Below are positions 53,223-64,000 of a stretch of 64,000 nt of DNA, one piece after another (the first letter of the stretch is position 1; the number at the start of each line of letters is the position of its first letter). The position numbers and the translations under genes are program-made. The stretch is from Ryuthela nishihirai (taxonomy: Eukaryota; Arthropoda; Arachnida; Araneae; Heptathelidae), in contig JAWZYU010000020.1 of the NCBI GenBank assembly GCA_038380435.1, forward strand, positions 42,316,307 to 42,380,306. Reading direction: 5' to 3'. The notes below the pieces were generated by a model, which worked only from the letters and a program-made list of their open reading frames with translations, ran no database searches and was not told the origin of the DNA.

Positions 53223-54658
53223 TACACTGCACGATATTGAAATTGCCCCATCCAGAAGGAGTGAGGGAATAGAGGTGATATGTAGAACACACATAGCAAT
53301 GCATATTGGCTTACCATAATTTAATTTGCAGCCACTTACAGCGGTTAGAAGATGAGATAATGCAGCACAATGTGACTGCCTGAATAGGTGGTTGCACCGC
53401 CGTCAACGGCAATACAGGCACCAATACGGAGTGGCATGGAGTCATACAGTCGACGGATATGATCCTGACGAATTGCACACCAAGCAGCATTAACTTGCTC
53501 CCATAATTCATCGAGATTCCGCACTGGCCGGTGAGAGGATTGCACACGTCATCTAATGTGGCCCCACAGATTTTCTATTGGGGATAAATCTGGTGATCGT
53601 GCTGGCCATGGCGATACTTGAACATGTTGCAAAAATTGTCTGGAGACCCTAGCAGTGTGTCCACAGGTGTTGTCATGCTGGAAAATGGGCTGTTGCATGC
53701 CTCCCATGAACGGTAACAAACGGGCTGCATAGCTGCGATAACGCATCATGCAGCTGTCAGTGTTCCTGCGATGTGGACAAGAGGTGACCTGCTGTCATAT
53801 CCAATAGCACCCCATACCATTATGCCTGGCTGATGGGCCATGTGCCAGTCGTGAACAAAAGCTGGATATGTCCTCTCGCCAGGTTGTCACCATACATGGA
53901 CCTGTCGATCGTCAGCACCCAGAGAGAAACAGGATTCATCACTAAACAAAACAGTGTTCCATTCGTGACCCCAGTTCGCACAACTTCGGCACCAAGCCCG
54001 ACGAGCACTGCGATGGTTTGCAGTCAATGGCAGTCGATGTAATGTTTGTCAAGAGCACAGGTGAACCTCATGCAATTTTCGGCTTACCATTCGGGTCATT
54101 ATGGGGACGTCCATGGCTGCTGACACAGCCCATCGAGTATCGCTTGCAGTGTCTGTGGTGACGATCGAGCATGTCGAACAATGCGCCTATCAAGCTGTGC
54201 TAACGTTTGTCGGATGGCATCACTCCCTATGCGAAACCGCTAGAACCTTCATTTTGCCACTGTTGCCAACAGCCTCCAACAGTTCGTTCATCCCAATGAA
54301 CATGGACAGCGACACGATGTATAGTCTATCCAGCTTCAAACAGACCTGTAATTCTTCCTTTTTCAAAAGCATCAAAATGACGATAAACCTGCCGACATCG
54401 TGTACCAGGCAATTTTCGGCCTTCGCTGAACAATTTGCAAGCGGGACAACCTAATATCAACCGTTCGCACGACTTCCGCCTGCATAAACACAATCCCATC
54501 CCTGTTCCTTCTTGCACCTTTTATCTCTTGAGCCACACACGTCATTGGCTCCGGATTATCATCATTTGCATATCTCAACTGCGCACACCCACCCTTCTAT
54601 TTGCATGTTTGTACGACATGTCCTTCTGGGTGAGGTACTTTCAATGTCGAGCAGTGTA
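53223..54658 (-). mobile_element. Tc1-like transposon (1,436 bp)
   Basis: Terminal inverted repeats of about 40 bp start TACACTGCWCGAYATTGAAA and continue to CCAGAAGGA. TA flanks lie at 53221-53222 and 54659-54660. It contains a decayed transposase on the minus strand. Confidence 0.92.
53549..54578 (-). pseudogene. Inactivated Tc1-like transposase (DD34E type)
   Basis: Near the start (about 54400-54330), RHFDAFEKGRITGLFEAG is the N-terminal DNA-binding region, ending in a stop. Many frameshifts and stops follow; GTLFCLVMNPVSLWVL (about 53950) is the region of the first catalytic Asp read out of frame. The best-preserved part reads PIFQHDNTCGHTARVS (second Asp) and WPARSPDLSPIENLWGHIR (catalytic Glu). 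It cannot be active. Confidence 0.88.
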
Positions 54659-54659
54659 T

Positions 54660-55406
54660 AACAATAATCATTCTAAAACTAGCATATTCAGTTAACACAG
54701 GGGAATATCTATTTTTATTTTTGGAGAAATTACAGCCGTAATGGTTCATTAATATTATTATTCTTTTGAACGATACTGTTGTCACTGTTTTGAATTTGAA
54801 TACACCCAATTTTGTTTTTACACGGTAGACAGGTTCCCCCCCCCCAAAAAAAAACGTATAAAAAAAGATACACTGCATTTAAAAAAATAGAAGATTGGTT
54901 CCAGACGTGAAAACCCAGTACAAATAATAAGTTGTTTTCAAATAAATATCAAAATCTTTAAATGAATAAAAATCAGATAAAGATTTAATTAAACACATTT
55001 TTTCATTTTATAAACTTCTAAAGATAATTATATGTACATATATAAAGTAAATTATCCTTCATAGAGAAAGTAACATGTCACTAATTCAAGAATACAAAAA
55101 TGAAAAAAAAATGACTTTCATATGCCTATTAACTAGATTTTATTCGTTGTCACTTTCTGACAATAGACGCATTGGTTTGCGTAAGACTGGAATTAAATCA
55201 CTGTCATCGTTTGAAACATTTTGGCCGTCGTATTCATACTCCAATGGTGAAATGCTCTCTGTGGCATGGGGAACCAAATTATCCCTTGTTTCCAGTGATT
55301 CTGCATCCATCCGTTTATTATTGTCCAGTGATTACATCCATCCACGGTCCCATTGATCACTAGACAAATGAGCTAACCATGCGGCCACAGGGATTGCTTA
55401 ATAATG
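54660..55406. other. AT-rich non-coding DNA
   Basis: Adjacent C- and A-runs lie at 54836-54853. No gene supported. Confidence 0.35.
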
Positions 55407-55408
55407 TA

Positions 55409-55707
55409 CATAGTCAGATCAGAATAATATGACCATCTAACATACATTCGCTATGATAGAAAAAAAAAGAAAATACGCTCTCAAGCAGCTGCTTGCCACA
55501 GAGGTCTGACAGGAGCCTGTCAGTTTATATGCCATAGTAGAAGGTCTGAGATGATGGCAGGACCTCAGCAGAAAAACGACACATACATCCATGCCTTACG
55601 CGGGGCTCGAACCCAGGTCCCTTAGATCAGTAGCCAAGTGCGCTAACCACTCGACCACGGGACGGCTTTAATATGATAGGTGGTCATATTATTCTGATAC
55701 GACTGTG
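55409..55707. mobile_element. TA-flanked MITE containing a SINE-B
   Basis: Inverted ends include ATCAGAATAATATGACCA (left, from 55418) and its complement (right, to about 55700), extending to CATAGTCAG and CGACTGTG with TA at 55407-55408 and 55708-55709. Nearly all of the interior is a SINE-B. Confidence 0.75.
55476..55666 (-). mobile_element. SINE-B nested in a MITE
   Basis: Near-complete reverse copy from CTCAAGCAGCTGCTTGCC to ACCACGGGACGG. A-rich sequence precedes it. Confidence 0.88.
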
Positions 55708-55709
55708 TA

Positions 55710-56119
55710 TACATCACATTAAAAAAGAGTAACAGTAAACTTGTATGTTGTGTGAATAAAAACAACATTCAAATTTCCCTAAATATGAAAAATTAGTTTG
55801 TTTTTTTGAAAGAAAAAAAAAACTTACTGACGATAAATGAAAGATCACCCTCGAATCTCTCTAAATATCTCTAAATATCTGAATATTGTTGAAAATTGAG
55901 ATTTTTAGAGATTGGAGTGAGATCTTCAATTTATTTTTCAATTATTTTAGATGTTTAATTATTATTGTCATTTTTATGTAAAAAGCTTATTTTTAAAGTT
56001 AGGGAGCTATGAATGTGATTTTCCCTTCACGTAAATACGGAAGTGTCCTATTACATTTTGTAATATAATGTATAGATAAATGTAACAATGATAACACTGT
56101 CCCTTTTTTGTATGATTTT
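55710..56119. other. AT-rich non-coding DNA
   Basis: No feature seen. Grades into a worn satellite monomer. Confidence 0.4.
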
Positions 56120-59100
56120 GTTTTCACGATATTGAACGTAATGTTTTTGAACACTTGCAGATTATCTACAATATTAAATATTTCATTCTGTTACTTTAAT
56201 TATTGGAGGAATGCAATCCTTTCTTGAAGAAGAGGTTGATTTGTCTTTGTCTTTATTACAATAGAAGGATAAACACAACAAAAAAGTCTTGATATTGAAA
56301 GTAATGTTCTTAAAAGCGATTTTACATTATTCTGCGATATTAAATTCTGCATTCTGTTACTTTAATGATTGAAAGAATACAATTCCCTCTTGAAGAAGAG
56401 GTTGATTTGTCTTTGTCTTTATTACAATAGAAGGATAAACACAACAAAAAATTCTTGATATTGAAAGTAATGTTCTTAAAAGCGATTTTACATTATTCTG
56501 CGATATTAAATTCTGCATTCTGTTACTTTAATGATTGAAAGAATGCAATTCCCTCTTGAAGAAGAGGTTGATTTGTCTTTGTCTTTATTACAATAGAAGG
56601 ATAAACACAACTAAAAAATTCTCGATATTGAAAGTAATGTCTTAAACGCTTTTATACTATTCTGCGATATTAAATTCTGCATTCCGTTACTTTAATGATT
56701 GAAAGAATACAATTCCCTCTTGAAGAAGAGGTTGATTTGTCTTTGTCTTCATTACAATAGAAGGATAAACACAACAAAAAATTCTCGATATTGAAAGTAA
56801 TGTTCTTAAACGCTTTTATACTATTCTGCGATATTAAATTCTGCATTCTGATACTTTAATGATTGAAAGAATACAATTCCCTCCTGAAGAAGAGGTTGAT
56901 TTGTCTTTGTCTTTATTACAATAGAAGGATAGACACAACAACAAAAATTCTCGATATTAAAAGTAATGTTCTTAAAAGCGATTTTACATTATTCTGCGAT
57001 ATTATATTCTGCATTCTGTTACTTTAATGATTGAAAGAATACAATTCCCTCTTGAAGAAGAGGTTGATTTGTCTTTGTCTTTATTACAATAGAAGGATAA
57101 ACACAACAAATAATTCTTGATATTGAAAGTAATGTTCTTAAACGCTTTTATACTATTCTGCGATATTAAATTCTGCATTCTGTTACTTTAATGATTGAAA
57201 GAATACAATTCCCTCTTGAAGAAGAGGTTGATTTGTCTTTGTCTTTATTACAATAGAAGGATAAACACAACAAAATATTCTTGATATTGAAAGTAATGTT
57301 CTTAAACGCTTTTATACTATTCTGCGATATTAAATTCCGCATTCTGTTACTTTAATGATTGAAAGAATACAATTCCCTCTTGAAGAAGAGGTTGATTTGT
57401 CTTTGTCTTTATTACAATAGAAGGATAGACACAACAAAAAAATTCTCGATATTAAAAGTAATGTTCTTAAAAGCGATTTTACATTATTCTGCGATATTAA
57501 ATTCTGCATTCCGTTACTTTAATGATTGAAAGAATACAATTCCCGCTTGAAGAAGAGGTTGATTTGTCTTTGTCTTTATTACAATAGAAGGATAAACACA
57601 ACAAAAAAATTCTCGATATTGAAAGTAATGTTCTTAAAAGCGATTTTACATTATTCTGCGATATTAAATTCTGCATTCTGTTACTTTAATGATTGAAAGA
57701 ATACAATTCCCTCTTGAAGAAGAGGTTGATTTGTCTTTGTCTTCATTACAATAGAAGGATAAACACAACAAAAAAATTCTTGATATTGAAAGCAATGTTC
57801 TTAAAAGCGATTTTACATTATTCTGCGATATTAAATTCTGCATTCTGTTACTTCAATGATTGAAAGAATACAATTCCCTCTTGAAGAAGAGGTTGATTTG
57901 TCTTTGTCTTTATTACAATAGAAGGATAAACACAACAAAAAATTCTCGATATTGAAAGTAATGTTCTTAAAAGCGATTTTACATTATTCTGCGATATTAA
58001 ATTCTGTATTCTGTTACTTCAATGATTGAAAGAATACAATTCCCGCTTGAAGAAGAGGTTGATTTGTCTTTGTCTTTATTACAATAGAAGGATAAACACA
58101 ACAAAAAAATTCTCGATATTGAAAGTAATGTTCTTAAAAGCGATTTTACATTATTCTGCGATATTAAATTCTGCATTCTGTTACTTTAATGATTGAAAGA
58201 ATACAATTCCCTCTTCAAGAAGAGGTTGATTTGTCTTTGTCTTTATTAGAATAGAAGGATAAACACAACAAAAAATTCTTCATATTGAAAGTAATGTTCT
58301 TAAAAGCGATTTTACATTATTCTGCGATATTAAATTCTGCATTCTGTTACTTTAATGATTGAAAGAATACAATTCCCTCTTGAAAAAGAGGTTGATTTGT
58401 CTTTGTCTTTATTACAATAGAAGGATAAACACAACAAAAAATTCTTGATATTGAAAGTAATGTTCTTAAAAGCGATTTTACATTATTCTGCGATATTAAA
58501 TTCTGCATTCTGTTACTTTAATGATTGAAAGAATACAATTCCCTCTTGAAGAAGAGGTTGATTTGTCTTTGTCTTCATTACAATAGAAGGATAGACACAA
58601 CAAAAAAATTCTTGATATTGGAAGGAATGTTCTTAAAAGCGATTTTACATTATTCTGCGATATTAAATTCTGCATTCGTTACTTTAATGATTGAAAGAAT
58701 GCAATTCCCTCTTGAAGAAGAGGTTGATTTGTCTTTGTCTTTATTACAATAGAAGGATAGACACAACAAAAAAATTCTCGATATTGAAAGTAATGTTCTT
58801 AAATGCGATTTTACATTATTCTGCGATATTAAATTCTGCATTCTGTTACTTTAATGATTGAAAGAATACAATTCCCTCTTGAAGAAGAGGTTGATTTGTC
58901 TTTGTCTGCATTACAATAGAAGGATAAACACAACAAAAAAATTCTCGATATTGAAAGTAATGTTCTTAAACGCTTTTATATTATTCTGCGATATTAAATT
59001 CTGCATTCTGTTACTTTAATGATTGAAAGAATGCAATTCCCTCTTGAAGAAGAGGTTGATTTGTGTTTGTCTTCATTACAATAGAAGGATAAACACAACA

Positions 59101-62100
59101 AAAAAATTCTCGATATTGAAAGCAATGTTCTTAAAAGCGATTTTATATTATTCTGCGATATTAAATTCTGCATTCCGTTACTTTAATGATTGAAAGAATA
59201 CAATTCCCTCTTGAAGAAGAGGTCGATTTGTCTTTGTCTTCATTACAATAGAAGGATAAACACAACAAAAAAATTCTCGATATTGAAAGCAATGTTCTTA
59301 AAAGCGATTTTACATTATTCTGCGATATTAAATTCTGCATTCTGTTACTTTAATGATTGAAAGAATGCAATTCCCTCTTGAAGAAGAGGTTGATTTGTCT
59401 TTGTCTTTATTACAATAGAAGGATAAACACAACAAAAAAATTCTCGATATTGAAAGCAATGTTCTTAAAAGCTATTTTATATTATTCTGCGATATTAAAT
59501 TCTGCATTCCGTTACTTTAATGATTGAAAGAATACAATTCCCTATTGAAGAAGAGGTTGATTTGTCTTTGTCTTCATTACAATAGAAGGATAAACACAAC
59601 AAAAAAATTCTCGATATTGAAAGCAATGTTCTTAAAAGCGATTTTATATTATTCTGCGATATTAAATTCTGCATTCCGTTACTTTAATGATTGAAAGAAT
59701 ACAATTCCCTCTTGAAGAAGAGGTTGATTTGTCTTTGTCTTTATTACAATAGAAGGATAAACACAACTAAAAAATTCTCGATATTGAAAGTAATGTTCTT
59801 AAAAGCGATTTTACATTATTCTGCGATATTAAATTCTGCATTCCGTTACTTTAATGATTGAAAGAATGCAATTCCCTCTTGAAGAAGAGGTTGATTTGTC
59901 TTTGTCTTTATTACAATAGAAGGATAAACACAACTAAAAAATTCTCGATATTGAAAGTAATGTCTTAAACGCTTTTATACTATTCTGCGATATTAAATTC
60001 TGCATTCCGTTACTTTAATGATTGAAAGAATACAATTCCCTCTTGAAGAAGAGGTTGATTTGTCTTTGTCTTTATTACAATAGAAGGATAAACACAACAA
60101 AAAATTCTCGATATTGAAAGTAATGTTCTTAAACGCTTTTATACTATTCTGCGATATTAAATTCTGCATTCTGATACTTTAATGATTGAAAGAATACAAT
60201 TCCCTCTTGAAGAAGAGGTTGATTTGTCTTTGTCTTTATTACAATAGAAGGATAGACACAACAACAAAAATTCTCGATATTAAAAGTAATGTTCTTAAAA
60301 GCGATTTTACATTATTCTGCGATATTAAATTCTGCATTCCGTTACTTTAATGATTGAAAGAATGCAATTCCCTCTTGAAGAAGAGGTTGATTTGTCTTTG
60401 TCTTTATTACAATAGAAGGATAAACACAACAAAAAAATTCTCGATATTGAAAGTAATGTTCTTAAAAGCGATTTTACATTATTCTGCGATATTAAATTCT
60501 GCATTCTGTTACTTTAATGATTGAAAGAATACAATTCCCTCTTGAAGAAGAGGTTGATTTGTCTTTGTCTTCATTACAATAGAAGGATAGACACAACAAA
60601 AAAATTCTTGATATTGGAAGCAATGTTGTTAAAAGCGATTTTACATTATTCTGCGATATTAAATTCTGCATTCCGTTACTTTAATGACTGAAAGAATGCA
60701 ATTCCCTCTTGAAGAAGAGGTTGATTTGTCTTTGTCTTTATTACAATAGAAGGATAGACACAACAAAAAAATTCTCGATATTGAAAGTAATGTTCTTAAA
60801 AGCGATTTTACATTATTCTGCGATATTAAATTCTGCATTCTGTTACTTTAATGATTGAAAGAATACAATTCCCTCTTGAAGAAGAGGTTGATTTGTCTTT
60901 GTCTTCATTACAATAGAAGGATAAACACAACAAAAAAATTCTCGATATTGAAAGTAATGTTCTTAAACGCTTTTATATTATTCTGCGATATTAAATTCTG
61001 CATTCTGTTACTTTAATGATTGAAAGAATACAATTCCCTCTTGAAGAAGAGGTTGATTTGTCTTTGTCTTCATTACAATAGAAGGATAGACACAACAAAA
61101 AAATTCTCGATATTGAAAGCAATGTTCTTAAAAGCGATTTTATATTATTCTGCGATATTAAATTCTGCATTCCGTTACTTTAATGATTGAAAGAATACAA
61201 TTCCCTCTTGAAGAAGAGGTTGATTTGTCTTTGTCTTCATTACAATAGAAGGATAAACACAACAAAAAAATTCTCGATATTGAAAGTAATGTTCTTAAAC
61301 GCTTTTATATTATTCTGCGATATTAAATTCTGCATTCTGTTACTTTAATGATTGAAAGAATACAATTCCCTCTTGAAGAAGAGGTTGATTTGTCTTTGTC
61401 TTCATTACAATAGAAGGATAGACACAACAAAAAAATTCTCGATATTGAAAGCAATGTTCTTAAAAGCGATTTTACATTATTCTGCGATATTAAATTCTGC
61501 ATTCTGTTACTTTAATGATTGAAAGAATGCAATTCCCTCTTGAAGAAGAGGTTGATTTGTATTTGTCTTCATTACAATAGAAGGATAAACACAACAAAAA
61601 AATTCTCGATATTGAAAGCAATGTTCTTAAAAGCGATTTTATATTATTCTGCGATATTAAATTCTGCATTCCGTTACTTTAATGATTGAAAGAATACAAT
61701 TCCCTCTTGAAGAAGAGGTTGATTTGTCTTTGTCTTCATTACAATAGAAGGATAAACACAACAAAAAAATTCTCGATATTGAAAGCAATGTTCTTAAAAG
61801 CGATTTTACATTATTCTGCGATAATAATTTCTGCATTCTGTTACTTTAATGATTGAAAGAATGCAATTCCCTCTTGAGGAAGAGGTTGATTTGTCTTTGC
61901 CTTTATTACAATAGAAGGATAAACACAACAAAAAAAATTCTCGATATTGAAAGCAATGTTCTTAAAAGCGATTTTATATTATTCTGCGATATTAAATTCT
62001 GCATTCCGTTACTTTAATGATTGAAAGAATACAATTCCCTCTTGAAGAAGAGGTTGATTTGTCTTTGTCTTCATTACAATAGAAGGATAAACACAACAAA

Positions 62101-64000
62101 AAAATACTCGATATTGAAAGCAATGTTCTTGAAAGCGATTTTATATTATTCTGCGATATTAAATTCTGCATTCCGTTACTTTAATGATTGAAAGAATACA
62201 ATTCCCTCTTGAAGAAGAGGTTGATTTGTCTTTGTCTTTTTTACAATAGAAGGATAAACACAACTAAAAAATTCTCGATATTGAAAGTAATGTTCTTAAA
62301 AGCGATTTTACATTATTCTGCGATATTAAATTCTGCATTCCGTTACTTTAATGATTGAAAGAATGCAATTCCCTCTTGAAGAAGAGGTTGATTTGTCTTT
62401 GTCTTTATTACAATAGAAGGATAGACACAACAAAAAAATTCTCGATATTAAAAGTAATGTTCCTAAAAGCGATTTTACATTATTCTGCGATATTAAATTC
62501 TGCATTCCGTTACTTTAATGATTGAAAGAATGCAATTCCCTCTTGAAGAAGAGGTTGATTTGTCTTTGTCTTTATTACAATAGAAGGATAAACACAACTA
62601 AAAAATTCTCGATATTGAAAGTAATGTCTTAAACGCTTTTATACTATTCTGCGATATTAAATTCTGCATTCCGTTACTTTAATGATTGAAAGAATACAAT
62701 TCCCTCTTGAAGAAGAGGTTGATTTGTCTTTGTCTTTATTACAATAGAAGGATAAACACAACAAAATATTCTCGATATTGAAAGTAATGTTCTTAAACGC
62801 TTTTATACTATTCTGCGATATTAAATTCTGCATTCTGATACTTTAATGATTGAAAGAATACAATTCCCTCTTGAAGAAGAGGTTGATTTGTCTTTGTCTT
62901 TATTACAATAGAAGGATAGACACAACAACAAAAATTCTCGATATTAAAAGTAATGTTCTTAAAAGCGATTTTACATTATTCTGCGATATTAAATTCTGCA
63001 TTCTGTTACTTTAATGATTGAAAGAATACAATTCCCTCTTGAAGAAGAGGTTGATTTGTCTTTGTCTTTATTACAATAGAAGGATAAACACAACAAATAA
63101 TTCTTGATATTGAAAGTAATGTTCTTAAACGCTTTTATACTATTCTGCGATATTAAATTCTGCATTCTGTTACTTTAATGATTGAAAGAATGCAATTCCC
63201 TCTTGAAGAAGAGGTTGATTTGTATTTGTCTTCATTACAATAGAAGGATAAACACAACAAAAAAATTCTCGATATTGAAAGCAATGTTCTTAAAAGCGAT
63301 TTTATATTATTCTGCGATATTAAATTCTGCATTCCGTTACTTTAATGATTGAAAGAATACAATTCCCTCTTGAAGAAGAGGTTGATTTTTCTTTGTCTTC
63401 ATTACAATAGAAGGATAAACACAACAAAAAAATTCTCGATATTGAAAGCAATGTTCTTAAAAGCGATTTTACATTATTCTGCGATATTAAATTCTGCATT
63501 CTGTTACTTTAATGATTGAAAGAATGCAATTCCCTCTTGAAGAAGAGGTTGATTTGTCTTTGTCTTTATTACAATAGAAGGATAAACACAACAAAAAAAT
63601 TCTCGATATTGAAAGCAATGTTCTTAAAAGCTATTTTATATTATTCTGCGATATTAAATTCTGCATTCCGTTACTTTAATGATTGAAAGAATACAATTCC
63701 CTCTTGAAGAAGAGGTTGATTTGTCTTTATCTTTATTACAATAGAAGGATAAACACAACAAAATATTCTTGATATTGAAAGTAATGTTCTTAAACGCTTT
63801 TATACTATTCTGCGATATTAAATTCTGCATTCTGTTACTTTAATGATTGAAAGAATGCAATTCCCTCTTGAAGAAGAGGTTGATTTGTCTTTGTCTTTAT
63901 TACAATAGAAGGATAAACACAACTAAAAAATTCTCGATATTGAAAGTAATGTCTTAAACGCTTTTATACTATTCTGCGATATTAAATTCTGCATTCCGTT
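56120..64000 (+). repeat. ~166-bp satellite, about 47 monomers, runs off the window
   Basis: GATTGAAAGAATRCAATTCC recurs every 162-170 bp (56367, 56533, 56697, 56861, 57031, 57193) to the window end. Average spacing over 45 intervals is 166 bp. The first monomer (to about 56366) is worn, marking the array edge. Two forms alternate irregularly: a longer one with TTAAAAGCGATTTTACATT and a shorter one with TTAAACGCTTTTATACTAT. Every monomer has a CCTCTTGAAGAAGAGG dyad. There is no coding potential. Confidence 0.97.

Noticed and set aside
56120..64000. CRISPR-like array of regular repeats
   Set aside because: Monomers are contiguous with no unique spacers, and the context is eukaryotic. It is satellite DNA.

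Overview
This window is animal nuclear DNA. It is AT-rich and almost entirely non-coding, dominated by repeats. One host-gene exon stands out: 281 bp on the minus strand (27880-28160) with intact splice signals, encoding the central part of a Wnt ligand. It looks most like Wnt4, judged from family motifs by eye. True Wnt4 is reported lost from insects but kept in chelicerates, myriapods and crustaceans. Together with a DUF4817-type mariner transposase and the style of the SINE translations, this suggests a non-insect arthropod, possibly a spider. The taxon is inference, not something read directly. If the exon is functional, most of the 64 kb is intron: at least 27.8 kb on its 3' side and 35.8 kb on its 5' side.

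Layout. 1-2.7 kb: a foldback element made of two inverted arms of a degenerate satellite. 2.7-9.2 kb: SINE copies, a Helitron-like end, a degenerate ~74-bp repeat, and a hAT-like palindrome triplicated in tandem. 9.7-14.3 kb: a 41-bp minisatellite and a deep nest of elements (Tc1-like remnants hit by a SINE and a hAT MITE, a hAT-like remnant hit by a DUF4817 mariner, and a second hAT MITE). 14-27 kb: many SINE copies, a ~400-bp repeat family with a large dispersed duplicate, a second Tc1-like remnant, and a hAT element carrying a 22-bp minisatellite. 27.9 kb: the Wnt exon. 28.6-31.4 kb: 88-bp and 31-bp tandem arrays. 31-56 kb: quiet AT-rich DNA with further SINEs, a LINE C-terminal fragment, a 31-bp array, a Tigger-like element with a nested MITE, a third Tc1-like relic and a MITE holding a SINE. 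56.1-64.0 kb: a continuous ~166-bp satellite running off the window edge.

The dominant repeat is a ~390-bp tRNA-derived SINE, called SINE-A here, with about 38 full or partial copies. It has a tRNA-like head with A and B boxes, a central core containing GTTAAAGAAC, and a CCCAA-rich 3' end. Many copies have clear 10-14-bp target-site duplications. A second tRNA-derived SINE, SINE-B, is about 200 bp with six copies. The most unusual content is structural: composite SINEs inside a single target duplication, near-perfect hairpins and inverted replacements that look like replication template switches, nested insertions whose order can be read from target duplications, and higher-order variant structure in the satellite. 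I found no complete protein-coding gene, no CRISPR array and no convincing stand-alone tRNA or rRNA gene.
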